Of a DNA stretch of 64,000 nucleotides, positions 53,345 to 61,928 are shown in pieces. A program made the translations under genes and the position numbers. Source of the stretch: UBA4660 sp034408895 (GTDB lineage Bacteria; Bacteroidota; Bacteroidia; Flavobacteriales_D; Sanyastnellaceae); contig JAWXCI010000062.1 of NCBI GenBank assembly GCA_034408895.1, forward strand, positions 62,001-126,000, written 5' to 3'. Positions within the stretch are counted from its first letter, which is position 1, and the number at the start of each line of letters is the position of its first letter. A model generated the notes under the pieces. That model made no database searches, was not told the DNA's origin, and was given only the letters and a program-made list of their open reading frames with translations.

Positions 53345-54880
53345 TCAGTTCTCTACGCGTTGAGGCAATTTTATCTTCTCTCCGTTGATGCGCTCAACCG
53401 TTCCCATATTGTATTTCAATTCCAGACTCAGTGCCCCGGTCTCATCAAAGTACTGCCAGTCACCATGCAGTTCTCCTCCTTCATAATCCCCCCTCATCTT
53501 CTGGATGCCTGTGGCGTACCAGTACCTATGTCTGCCAGTGGGAACACCGCCCTGGTATTCGCCCTCGAATGCTTCTTGTCCGTCACCGTATTTCCAAACC
53601 CATAACCCGTTCCGTTCTCCATCGGCATACTCTCCTTCCTCGGTGTGGTCGTTTACTTTCTTCATCCATTTTCCGGTTTTCAATCCGTCAATGAAATCCC
53701 CTTCTGTCACCACGTTGCCCAGCGAATCGTATTCCACTGCATGACCGTCTTCTTTTCCTTTCCTGTATATTTCATCGCGGTGCAGGGTTCCGTTGTGGTA
53801 AAACCACGTCCATTTTCCTGTGGAAAGATCTTCGCGGTAACTACCTTTTTGGGCAATTTTTCCAATGTTGACTGCAGGTCCTTCAGGCTGGTGATAAAAA
53901 ATCCAGGCACCATCTTTCTTTCCTTTTATGTAATTGCCTTCCGCCCTAAGTTCACCCGTGGGGTAGTACAATTTCCAGATGCCTTGCCGCAGGCCTGCTG
54001 AATCCAGCATACCTTCTCCCACCAGCATATCCTTATCATAATCTAATGTGCCTGTGGCGTTGCCCTGTTCATCGTACCTTCGAAATGTTCCCTGTTTTTT
54101 TCCCTTATTGTATCCCCCCACCAACCTTACCCTTCCTTCATCATCGTATTCCTTCTTAATATCGAGCACATAGCTATTGTCGCTATCCTTTACTAACTCA
54201 TCCATCCTGTAATTTTCCATTTTATCCAGGCTACCATCCCGCTTAAAATATTTGAAAACTCCGTTCTTCTTCCCTTCGGTGTAGTAACCTTCTTCCCGCA
54301 TTTTTCCTTCACTCCAGTAAACTATCCACACGCCCGATTTTCTTCCCTGCCCGTCCATCCTGTTCATTCTTTCCTCAGCGTAAAGGAATCCGTTGCGGTA
54401 AGTAATCATGGTTACTATTCTTCCATCCTTGTCGTATTCCCATCCTCTTCCCTCCTCCTTGTTGTTTGCAAAAGGCACACGTTTGTGCAACTCGCCTGTC
54501 GAATAATAGTAACGGGCTTCCCCGTTTTTTATGTTGTTGGCCCAGGTGAATTCTTCACTCACCGTTCCCTCGTCATCGAAAACCATTTCTAATCCGTCTT
54601 TCAAGTCCAGGCGATAGCTAATCAGTCGTTCGATAGTGGAATCGGAGCGGTAGAATTTCCAGGTAGAATCCAGCAGAAAATCTTTGCGGTTGCCCTCTGT
54701 CTTCAGTCCCCGGTCATCGTAATAAGTTTTCCAATAGCCATCAGGTTTGCCGTTCACCAGCATTCCTTCGCTCGACACCACACCGTTGTCGTGATAATAT
54801 TTCTTGTATTCGCCCTGTGATTGCACAGCGGCATGAGCTAGAACATTGGCGAGTATGATGGTGAAAATTGACTTCTTCAT
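53345..54880 (-). CDS. Exported MORN-repeat protein (YwqK-like)
   Basis: 511 residues. Residues 1-21 are a signal peptide (MKKSIFTIILANVLAHAAVQ). The rest is about twenty MORN_2-type repeats of 20-24 residues, of the form NGKPDGYWKTYYDDRGLKTE, RKSGVWIVYWSEGKMREEGY, KKDGAWIFYHQPEGPAV. Databases often label such proteins 'YwqK family antitoxin', but nothing here supports a toxin-antitoxin role. It may be a surface or periplasmic beta-ladder. It is the first gene of the operon with the PAS kinase (9 bp) and LytTR regulator, so it may feed or be controlled by that pair. Confidence 0.88.
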   Translation of the reverse strand: MKKSIFTIILANVLAHAAVQSQGEYKKYYHDNGVVSSEGMLVNGKPDGYWKTYYDDRGLKTEGNRKDFLLDSTWKFYRSDSTIERLISYRLDLKDGLEMVFDDEGTVSEEFTWANNIKNGEARYYYSTGELHKRVPFANNKEEGRGWEYDKDGRIVTMITYRNGFLYAEERMNRMDGQGRKSGVWIVYWSEGKMREEGYYTEGKKNGVFKYFKRDGSLDKMENYRMDELVKDSDNSYVLDIKKEYDDEGRVRLVGGYNKGKKQGTFRRYDEQGNATGTLDYDKDMLVGEGMLDSAGLRQGIWKLYYPTGELRAEGNYIKGKKDGAWIFYHQPEGPAVNIGKIAQKGSYREDLSTGKWTWFYHNGTLHRDEIYRKGKEDGHAVEYDSLGNVVTEGDFIDGLKTGKWMKKVNDHTEEGEYADGERNGLWVWKYGDGQEAFEGEYQGGVPTGRHRYWYATGIQKMRGDYEGGELHGDWQYFDETGALSLELKYNMGTVERINGEKIKLPQRVEN

Positions 54881-54978
54881 TGAGATTACAAAGGTGAGAT
54901 GTTTTGAGGTTACTTTTTCGCGGATCGCGCCCCTAAAGTTTTCATGTTGTCATTGCTATCAACTCAAACTAATAATAA

Positions 54979-55360
54979 TATTCTTTTAAAAAGAATAGTA
55001 GTTCTTTAGTAAGCGTGTTGATAAGGGGGATAACAATGTGTGTTTTTACTTGACATTGGAGTCTATGAACATCCAGTACCCAATGGTGAACAAGTTTTCA
55101 TCCATGATATTGTTTGATGATAAAACGTTTAGCTGATTTGTGAACAGGTTGTTGATGGGTTGCAGCATCATAACTTTTTGTGCAACGCTAATGGAGTATT
55201 GTTAGCAGCTACGCTTAGAAGTAACTTACAAAAACTGAAAACAGGTGGTCGGAGATTGAATTATTTTTTTAAGGAGGTTCAGGGTTGTCAACAAAGCGGT
55301 TTCTTTATGAGTAGATGTGAACAAGGAAAGATGATTTTAGTGAGCAACTAGTTGATAAGC
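54979..55360. other. Candidate replication origin (DnaA-box-like cluster)
   Basis: Within a 538-bp gap between divergent genes. An AT-rich 19-bp palindrome TATTCTTTTAAAAAGAATA (54979-54997) is followed by repeated DnaA-box-like 9-mers: TGTTGATAA 55016, GGGGGATAA 55025, GGTGAACAA 55085, TGTGAACAG 55139, TGTTGATGG 55150, TTGTCAACA 55285, TGTGAACAA 55316, AGTTGATAA 55350. Most are one or two bases from TTATNCACA or its complement. No dnaA or gidA is near. The gap could also be just two divergent promoters with a leader. The stretch is strongly AT-rich compared with its neighbours. Confidence 0.4.
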
Positions 55361-55418
55361 CCCCGTTCATCATAAATGGCGCAGGTTTCAGATGCTGCAC
55401 AAGTCTATTTTTGCCGCA

Positions 55419-55856
55419 ATGCCGGTAGGGAAAATAATACACATTGGAAGCGATCATGCAGGATTGGAACTGAAAGAGTACTTGAAATCAGTGTTGCGGG
55501 CCGATGGTTATGAGTTAGAAGACTACGGCACACATTCAACAGAAAGTTGCGACTATCCCGATTATGCACACACCACCGCAGAGGCAGTTGCAAAAAGTGG
55601 TGATAGAGGAATACTGATTTGTGGAAGCGCTAACGGAGTGTGCATGACAGCAAATAAACATCGGGGTATCAAAGCGGCACTTGCTTGGAACGCTGAGATT
55701 GCCTTGCTTGCAAGACAGCACAACGATGCAAATGTGGTTTGCCTTCCGGCACGATTTGTTTCAAAAGACGAAGCATTGGAAATAGCACGAGCGTTTTTGA
55801 ATACTGCCTTCGAAGGAGGAAGGCACCAGCGGAGAACAGAAAAAATTGATCTTTAA
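55419..55856 (+). CDS. rpiB: Ribose 5-phosphate isomerase B
   Basis: 145 residues from the ATG at 55419 (MPVGKIIHIGSDHAGLELKE). Interconverts ribose 5-phosphate and ribulose 5-phosphate in the pentose phosphate pathway. Family motifs: IGSDHAGLELK, YGTHSTESCDYPDYAHT, and the active-site Cys in GILICGSANGVCMTANK, HRGIKAALAWN, NDANVVCLPARFV. A TATTTTTG promoter box ends only 5 nt before this ATG, so the transcript is probably leaderless and the in-frame ATG at 55392 is not used. It is followed by the M28 peptidase gene. Confidence 0.95.
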   Translation: MPVGKIIHIGSDHAGLELKEYLKSVLRADGYELEDYGTHSTESCDYPDYAHTTAEAVAKSGDRGILICGSANGVCMTANKHRGIKAALAWNAEIALLARQHNDANVVCLPARFVSKDEALEIARAFLNTAFEGGRHQRRTEKIDL

Positions 55857-55875
55857 AATTATAGGAGAACTGAAA

Positions 55876-57558
55876 ATGAAAAGAAGATTTAGAACGATAA
55901 AACTTATTGCCGCAATGTTGATTTTTCACGTGGCACATGGTTCAGCACAAAACAATGCTGTGGATGTATTAAAAAAATCGGCCGACAGGGAACAGCTTTT
56001 TATGGAATATGAAAAACAACCAGAAGCGCGAAGAGCTCCGGCAGATGCAGCCTGGAATTTTGCCTCCACTATCACCAAAGAAGAACTAAAGGAACATCTG
56101 CTGATTCTTGCAAGTGATGAATATGAAGGCCGCGAAACGGGTAAACGCGGACAGAAAAAAGCAGCGGAATACATTGCGGATTACTACAAACAGTTGGGTA
56201 TTGAACCCTGCAACAGCGGTTCCTACTTCCAGCAATATCCCCTGAAGATTACCAAGTCAAGCACATCCAGCATGGATGTAAACGGCATAGAGTTCAAATT
56301 TGTGGATGACTTTTATTTCTGGGGAGGATTTGATGCGAATGACGTGGACGTCAAGAATTGTGTGTTTGCAGGATATGGAATTGAAAGCCCCGCCTACAAT
56401 GATTACGCAAACATGGATGTAAGAGGAAAAGTGGTGCTCATTATCCAGGGCGAACCAAAGAAGGATGGAAAAAGTTTGGTGACCGGCACAACAGAACCAT
56501 CGGAATGGGCCGATGACTTCGAACTGAAAAACCTCCTTGCAAAAGAGAAAGGAGCAACGGCCCTTTTAGTTATTGATGATGAATATGCCAACTATGTATC
56601 GCGGATTCGCTACTGGCTCGAATCGCCCTCCATGCGGTTGGACCTTCCCAATGAAAAGGGAGGAGACCTAATCCCTTACGCCATTGTATCTCCAAAACTA
56701 GGCAACGCAATTTTGAAAGCAGGGAAGAAAAAAGTTTTTGAAAAGTATACCTTGAAAATTTCGAAGAAAGGAATGCCCGTCAGTTTTCCATTTACAGGTA
56801 ACTCGGTTTTTCACGTGAAGCGCGAACACACTTTGATTTCCGCGGAGAATGTTCTAGGCTTCATTGAAGGAAGTGATCCGAAACTGAAAGATGAAGTGGT
56901 GGTGATTTCAGCGCACTATGACCATATAGGAATTACAAAAGGAGAAATAAACAATGGGGCCGATGATGATGGCAGCGGTACAGTTGCATCGTTGGAAATT
57001 GCAGAGGCATTTATGGAAGCCAAGAGGAACGGGCAAGGACCGCGAAGAAGCATTCTTATACTCAACGTTAGTGGAGAAGAAAAAGGATTGCTTGGCAGTG
57101 AATGGTATTCGGAGTATCCTGTTTTTCCGCTGGAGAAAACGGTGTGCGATTTAAACATTGATATGATTGGAAGAAATGATTCCATGCACACCACCGACAA
57201 ATATGTGTACCTGATTGGCAGTGATAAACTGAGCACGGACTTGCACAGGATTTCGGAAGAGTGCAACAGCAGGTACACAAAACTTGCTATTGATTACACC
57301 TACAACGATCCCGAAGACCCCAACCGGTTTTACTATCGCTCCGACCATTACAACTTTGCCAAACACAACGTGCCGGTAATTTTTTATTTCTCAGGCGTAC
57401 ATGAAGACTATCATAAACCAGGAGATGATGAGCACAAAATTCTTTACGACAAGATGGTCACCATTGCTCAATTAGTTTTCGTAACGGCATGGGAAGTGGC
57501 CAACCGGGATGAAAAGCTGAAAGTGGATGTGGTGAATGAATTTGAAAACCGGGACTGA
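55876..57558 (+). CDS. M28-family zinc aminopeptidase with PA domain, exported
   Basis: 560 residues from the ATG at 55876 (MKRRFRTIKLIAAMLIFHVA, a signal peptide). Residues about 65-110 begin the M28 fold (LLILASDEYEGRETGKRGQK), followed by a protease-associated insert (NMDVRGKVVLIIQGEPKK). The di-zinc site is visible: VISAHYDHIG, NNGADDDGSGTVASLE, NVSGEEKGLLGSEWY with the catalytic Glu, DMIGRND and HEDYHKPGDD. It should cut N-terminal residues from peptides in the periplasm or outside. It starts 19 bp after rpiB and is followed by a strong terminator. Confidence 0.94.
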   Translation: MKRRFRTIKLIAAMLIFHVAHGSAQNNAVDVLKKSADREQLFMEYEKQPEARRAPADAAWNFASTITKEELKEHLLILASDEYEGRETGKRGQKKAAEYIADYYKQLGIEPCNSGSYFQQYPLKITKSSTSSMDVNGIEFKFVDDFYFWGGFDANDVDVKNCVFAGYGIESPAYNDYANMDVRGKVVLIIQGEPKKDGKSLVTGTTEPSEWADDFELKNLLAKEKGATALLVIDDEYANYVSRIRYWLESPSMRLDLPNEKGGDLIPYAIVSPKLGNAILKAGKKKVFEKYTLKISKKGMPVSFPFTGNSVFHVKREHTLISAENVLGFIEGSDPKLKDEVVVISAHYDHIGITKGEINNGADDDGSGTVASLEIAEAFMEAKRNGQGPRRSILILNVSGEEKGLLGSEWYSEYPVFPLEKTVCDLNIDMIGRNDSMHTTDKYVYLIGSDKLSTDLHRISEECNSRYTKLAIDYTYNDPEDPNRFYYRSDHYNFAKHNVPVIFYFSGVHEDYHKPGDDEHKILYDKMVTIAQLVFVTAWEVANRDEKLKVDVVNEFENRD

Positions 57559-57583
57559 CCATAAGCGGAAAACACCTCGAATG

Positions 57584-57618
57584 AAAAACCCTTCGCGTGA
57601 TTCACGTGAAGGGTTTTT
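57584..57618. terminator. Bidirectional intrinsic terminator between convergent genes
   Basis: AAAAACCCTTC...GTGA pairs with TCAC...GAAGGGTTTTT, a stem of about 15 bp with T-runs on both strands. It serves the M28 gene (+) and the T9SS propeller gene (-). Confidence 0.9.
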
Positions 57619-57636
57619 CATGTGAAATACTATCTT

Positions 57637-59289
57637 TTATTCCTTGATCAAGGGCTTCACTATTCGTTCGTTTTCAGTTTTTACCTCCACCTGATACAAC
57701 CCCGAAGCAAGGTCGGAAATATCGAGTTCACAACTCATTACATCAGAACATCTACTGTTCATCACGACCCGGCCGTTATTGTCCAAAATCCTGATGCGCC
57801 TGATTTTTTCATTCGATGAAATTGTAATAGTAGAATTTGCGGGATTGGGATACACAGTCAAGGCGAAGGCAACTTCACTCACCGAAGAAAACAAATTCTC
57901 CGAACGCAAATCACGTTCGTCAACAAGAAGATCTCCCGAAGAAATGATCGGCAGTTGTTCAGGGGTGGCAATGAGTTCCGGCTGTTCCGAAACCAGGTTA
58001 ATTGAGTTTGCGGTTTTATGTGATGTAATCACCGCGTCATCCTGATAGCCGAATTCAGTTTTCACTTGGGTGTTGCTTACCACGATCACCTGACCGGGTA
58101 GTGCAAGCACACTTGCGCTAAGATCATTTTCCAAACTGAAACTGTTCATCACGTCTATCACTTCACCCACTTCATTTACTTGTTGCAGCCAGATATCACG
58201 CTGATAATTCGGACCGAATTCTAGGTCATCATAACGCAAGGCATCACCCAGCATCCACACGCTGCCATCAAGCGAAAGAGACAGTGCCCTGGGTTGTTCT
58301 ATGGTTTCTTCACCGTAACAATCATCCCCAACGTGTTGTCCATCCGGGCTGATGTGTACCACGCTGAAATCATAGGAACTACCGCAACCGAAATCGCCTC
58401 CGTTTTCCGATGAAACAGGGATGAGTAAGTTTCCGTTTTTGGTCTGCAACATTTCGCCACAGAGGTTGATGCCGTGATTTCCAATCGGGATGCTCCATAA
58501 TTCTTCTCCCATCGCATCCAGTTTCTTGAGCCAGGAATCATTCACCCATTTGCTCATTTCACCACTATTGAAAGTGCTGTGGTAAGTGGAGCCTGATAGA
58601 TAGTAATTTCCTTCGTTGTCACCAACGAACCCGTGTGGGCGTGAATGGAAATTTGGAGCAACAACACTTCGCCAGTTTTCTTCGCCTGAAGCAGAAAGGT
58701 TAATGAGTGTGACCGAGGTTCCATCACTTGCTGCCACCATCAGGCTGCCATCGGTTCCCACTGCTATGTGGGTTGCAGTACCAACGTAATCAAGCTTTTC
58801 AGACCACACGTCATTTCCGTTTTCATCCACGCAAAAAACCCAGGCATACGAAAGATGTGACTCTACACAGCCGTCATCGTAAAGACATTCACTCATTCCG
58901 GCCACCACCAGGTTTCCGTTGGGAAATTCGCAAATTGACTGCGCCTGGTCTTCATCGGTAGTTCCATAGGTTTTTTTCCAAATAACGTTTCCAGATTTGT
59001 TGAGCATCATCAGGAATGCATCACTTTGCCCGCGATGGTTTGCAAAATAATTTTTTGACCAGCTATCACCTGCAACAAGGATATTTCCTTTCGATGTTGC
59101 AATGATGTCATGGGCATTGTCGTGGGCCTCTCCGTTTATGGAAAGGGTCCAGTCAAGGCCATCGGTTCCAATAACAACATTCCCCACCGGCTCGTATCCG
59201 ATGTTTATTTTTTCAGACAGGGTGGCGTTTTGTGCATAAACACCTGAACACAACACGGGCAAAAAAGAAATCAATAAAAGCTTTTTCAT
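57637..59289 (-). CDS. Secreted beta-propeller protein with T9SS sorting domain
   Basis: 550 residues. Residues 1-20 are a signal peptide (MKKLLLISFLPVLCSGVYAQ). Residues about 40-430 are propeller-like blades with DIIATSKGNILVAGDSWS, NKSGNVIWKKTYGTTDEDQ, CEFPNGNLVVAGMSEC and LSLSLDGSVWMLGDALRY, similar to delta-60/SBBP repeats. The T9SS type A sorting domain covers about 475-550 (LTVYPNPANSTITISSNEK, ISDLASGLYQVEVKTENER). Four cysteines in the middle may form disulfides (CLYDDGC, FGCGS). Ligand unknown. It ends at a bidirectional terminator. Confidence 0.9.
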   Translation of the reverse strand: MKKLLLISFLPVLCSGVYAQNATLSEKINIGYEPVGNVVIGTDGLDWTLSINGEAHDNAHDIIATSKGNILVAGDSWSKNYFANHRGQSDAFLMMLNKSGNVIWKKTYGTTDEDQAQSICEFPNGNLVVAGMSECLYDDGCVESHLSYAWVFCVDENGNDVWSEKLDYVGTATHIAVGTDGSLMVAASDGTSVTLINLSASGEENWRSVVAPNFHSRPHGFVGDNEGNYYLSGSTYHSTFNSGEMSKWVNDSWLKKLDAMGEELWSIPIGNHGINLCGEMLQTKNGNLLIPVSSENGGDFGCGSSYDFSVVHISPDGQHVGDDCYGEETIEQPRALSLSLDGSVWMLGDALRYDDLEFGPNYQRDIWLQQVNEVGEVIDVMNSFSLENDLSASVLALPGQVIVVSNTQVKTEFGYQDDAVITSHKTANSINLVSEQPELIATPEQLPIISSGDLLVDERDLRSENLFSSVSEVAFALTVYPNPANSTITISSNEKIRRIRILDNNGRVVMNSRCSDVMSCELDISDLASGLYQVEVKTENERIVKPLIKE

Positions 59290-59417
59290 GAGATGTAAGT
59301 TGGGGTTATGATTTTTGAATTGCGAAGAAACGCAGAACGGGTCGGATTATTTCACTACATCCAGGAATTTTTTTCATTGCTCCGCTAAAACGAAAGCAAC
59401 TCTGAAGGAACAACTAA

Positions 59418-60689
59418 TCATTCGTCCAGCAGTTGCTCAACGAACATTTCCAGCCGTTCGCTGAAAGTGTTGAAATAGGTACCCGTGCCGGGGCCATAAA
59501 AACCCGTATGGATTTTTCGAACCATTCCTTTTTTATCAAGGATGATAAGCGTGGGGTATGACATCACGTGGTTGAGCATCGGGAATACTTCCTGCGAGTT
59601 TGACTTGTCTCCTCCTAGGTAAGGCTCGTATGGAATTTTCAATTGTGCAAACTGTCGCTGCACATTTTGCATCAGTGCACGTTCATTGTCGCCACGCTCG
59701 AAAGCGACAGGAATAATTTCGATTCCCCGCCCCTGATATTTTTCGTAAAGTGATTTTAGCCATAAGCTTTCATCCGTGCAGTTGGGACACCATGTGCCGA
59801 GAATTTGGACGAGGCAAACTTTGCCTTCAAAATTCTTCTTATCGAAATGCACGGAATCTGCGTTCATGTTTTTCACATCGAACGAAAAGTCAGTGAACTC
59901 CGGTTTCATAAAAGTGAGTGAGTCGGGATGGCGAAGCGATGCGTGGGCATTCACCACTCCGCTCCAAGGTTCTTTATGGTGCGAACCAGAATAGAACATA
60001 CCATCTCTGATGGTGCCTTGTTCGTGATGAAGTTTTCCAGTGAACAGGAAGAGATGTGTTCCATCAAAACAGGAAAGATGTAGGTCATCTATATCAGGTG
60101 ATTCCGACTCACTTTTTATGGCGCCCTGTAAGTAGCGGTAGTCTCCCGTCTCTGTGAGAAATGTTCCAAACAACCGATTCTCTTCTGTTGTAAAAATTCC
60201 GACAGCATTGTATCTGTTTTCTGCGCTATCGGGAGAAAAAGTAACTTCAAAAGTGTTAGGAAAATTTCGCTCCTTTGAGCGGTCATAACTCGACATGGCT
60301 TCTGGAATACTTCCTGAGAATGTCAGTGAATAATTCCCGCTTCGTGTGTAGTCAAACCATTTTCCACTCATTGTCGAATCACCTTCCATCCTGCCATGAA
60401 GAGCAGTGTGGAAGTATGGCATCATCACATGGAAGCTATCTTCATTCCAGACCACATCGTCAAGCGGAATAGTTTCTGTCCAGTTCTTCAAGCTCCATTT
60501 ACCCATCGAATCAACATTAAGCCGGACAGGAATTTCGACACCATCACCCACATCAAATTTCAATTCCCAATTGCCACTTCGCGGTGTTGAAGTTGATGAA
60601 GTTTTAGTACCAGAATTGTTGCACGCAGCAAATAGACAGAGGGCAGCAAGTGCTGTGTATAGCCGAATTGTAATCAAGGTTTTTGCCAA
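59418..60689 (-). CDS. TlpA/ResA-like thioredoxin lipoprotein
   Basis: 423 residues with a lipoprotein signal peptide (LYTALAALCLFAACNN; lipobox FAAC). The N-terminal 250 residues are a beta-rich domain with no clear family. Residues about 265-423 are a redoxin domain: GKVCLVQILGTWCPNCTDES with the active CxxC, VAFERGDNERA and the cis-Pro motif SYPTLIILDKKG. Such periplasmic redoxins reduce disulfides, for example in cytochrome c maturation or stress defence. In Bacteroidota they often carry an N-terminal DUF4369-like domain; here the N-terminal part looks different. It stands alone. Confidence 0.9.
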   Translation of the reverse strand: MAKTLITIRLYTALAALCLFAACNNSGTKTSSTSTPRSGNWELKFDVGDGVEIPVRLNVDSMGKWSLKNWTETIPLDDVVWNEDSFHVMMPYFHTALHGRMEGDSTMSGKWFDYTRSGNYSLTFSGSIPEAMSSYDRSKERNFPNTFEVTFSPDSAENRYNAVGIFTTEENRLFGTFLTETGDYRYLQGAIKSESESPDIDDLHLSCFDGTHLFLFTGKLHHEQGTIRDGMFYSGSHHKEPWSGVVNAHASLRHPDSLTFMKPEFTDFSFDVKNMNADSVHFDKKNFEGKVCLVQILGTWCPNCTDESLWLKSLYEKYQGRGIEIIPVAFERGDNERALMQNVQRQFAQLKIPYEPYLGGDKSNSQEVFPMLNHVMSYPTLIILDKKGMVRKIHTGFYGPGTGTYFNTFSERLEMFVEQLLDE

Positions 60690-60794
60690 CTATTAAGCGA
60701 GCGAAACTAGAGGAGTGCAAAGCAACCACCTTGGCGATTTTACCCCAAGATAGGTTTCCCGACTACCATTATGGATGCTTGTATCTTTGCCTCG

Positions 60795-61928
60795 ATGCAA
60801 GAAACAATTTCGGCTGGCACAACCACCCCCCGCGCTGAAGTAAAATTTAAGACAGGAGAAGACCTCCAGTTCTTCCAAACACTTCGCAAGCGTGTTGACG
60901 CTTACTTCCGTGAGCACAAACTTTCAAAGAATGCAAATGCCACTATGGTGGTAAAAACAACAGTGCTCATTTCGGCTTATGTGCTACCCTTTGTGGCCAT
61001 ACTCATTTTCAATCTTCCTTTTTTGATTTCGCTTGGCCTGTGGCTTCTCATGGGTATAGCCATGGCAGGTATTGGGATGAGCGTTATGCACGATGCCAAT
61101 CACGGGGCTTATTCAGCCAATGAAAAGGTGAATAAATTCATGGGTCTTTCCCTCAACATGCTTGGCGGCATGGTGTATAACTGGAAACTGCAACACAATG
61201 TGCTCCATCACACCTACACTAACATAGCCGGTATGGATGAGGACATTGACACCAAAGTGATCATGCGGTTTTCTCCGCACGCTCCTCATAAACATTTGCA
61301 CAAAGGGCAATGGTGGTATGCGTTCTTTTTCTACGGCATTATGACTATTTACTGGGGATTGGCCAAGGACATTATCCAATATTTTTCTTACAAGAAAAAG
61401 GGGTTGAATAAAAATTCGCGACCCCAAAACATTTCCCTTTTCACCCGGATTGCAGCGACCAAACTCATTTATCATTTTATCCTTCTTGTGGTTCCTGTTC
61501 TGGTGGGCATTCCCTTCTGGCAAGCACTCGTTGGGTATGTAGTAATGCACTTCGCATGCGGAACTATTCTTTCCGTGGTATTTCAATTGGCTCACACCGT
61601 GGAAGGTACCGTGCATCCCTTGCCCGATGAGGCAGGCAACCTGGAAGACTCTTGGGCCGTGCATCAATTGCGCACCACCATGAATTTTGCGAGGGAGAAT
61701 AAATGGCTTTCGTGGTATGTAGGCGGATTGAATTTCCAGGTGGAGCACCACCTCTTTACACGCATCTGTCATGTGCATTATCCTGCCATTGCACCCATAG
61801 TAAAGCAAACGGCTGAAGAGTTCGGGTATCCTTATTTAGAGAACGGAACTTTTGGTCAGGCTCTGGCTTCGCACATTCGTTTGCTGAAGAAGTTCGGGCG
61901 GCCACCGCTTGATGAAATCATGGGTTGA
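60795..61928 (+). CDS. Membrane fatty-acid desaturase (linoleoyl-CoA desaturase-like)
   Basis: 377 residues from ATG 60795 (MQETISAGTTTP). Di-iron integral membrane desaturase. The three histidine boxes are seen: HDANHGAY (about residue 95), HNVLHHTYTNI (about 132) and QVEHHLFTRICHVHYP (about 315); the first residue of the last box is Gln, as in front-end (delta-5/6) desaturases. Four membrane helices. No cytochrome b5 domain is fused. A TATCTTTG box ends 5 nt before this ATG, which supports this start over the ATG at 60771 and a leaderless transcript. The gene overlaps the convergent MFS gene by 11 bp. Confidence 0.92.
   Translation: MQETISAGTTTPRAEVKFKTGEDLQFFQTLRKRVDAYFREHKLSKNANATMVVKTTVLISAYVLPFVAILIFNLPFLISLGLWLLMGIAMAGIGMSVMHDANHGAYSANEKVNKFMGLSLNMLGGMVYNWKLQHNVLHHTYTNIAGMDEDIDTKVIMRFSPHAPHKHLHKGQWWYAFFFYGIMTIYWGLAKDIIQYFSYKKKGLNKNSRPQNISLFTRIAATKLIYHFILLVVPVLVGIPFWQALVGYVVMHFACGTILSVVFQLAHTVEGTVHPLPDEAGNLEDSWAVHQLRTTMNFARENKWLSWYVGGLNFQVEHHLFTRICHVHYPAIAPIVKQTAEEFGYPYLENGTFGQALASHIRLLKKFGRPPLDEIMG

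Noticed and set aside
53345..54880. Antitoxin role for the MORN-repeat protein
   Set aside because: The 'YwqK antitoxin' name is a database label; the protein is exported, 511 residues long and linked to a kinase, with no toxin gene nearby.
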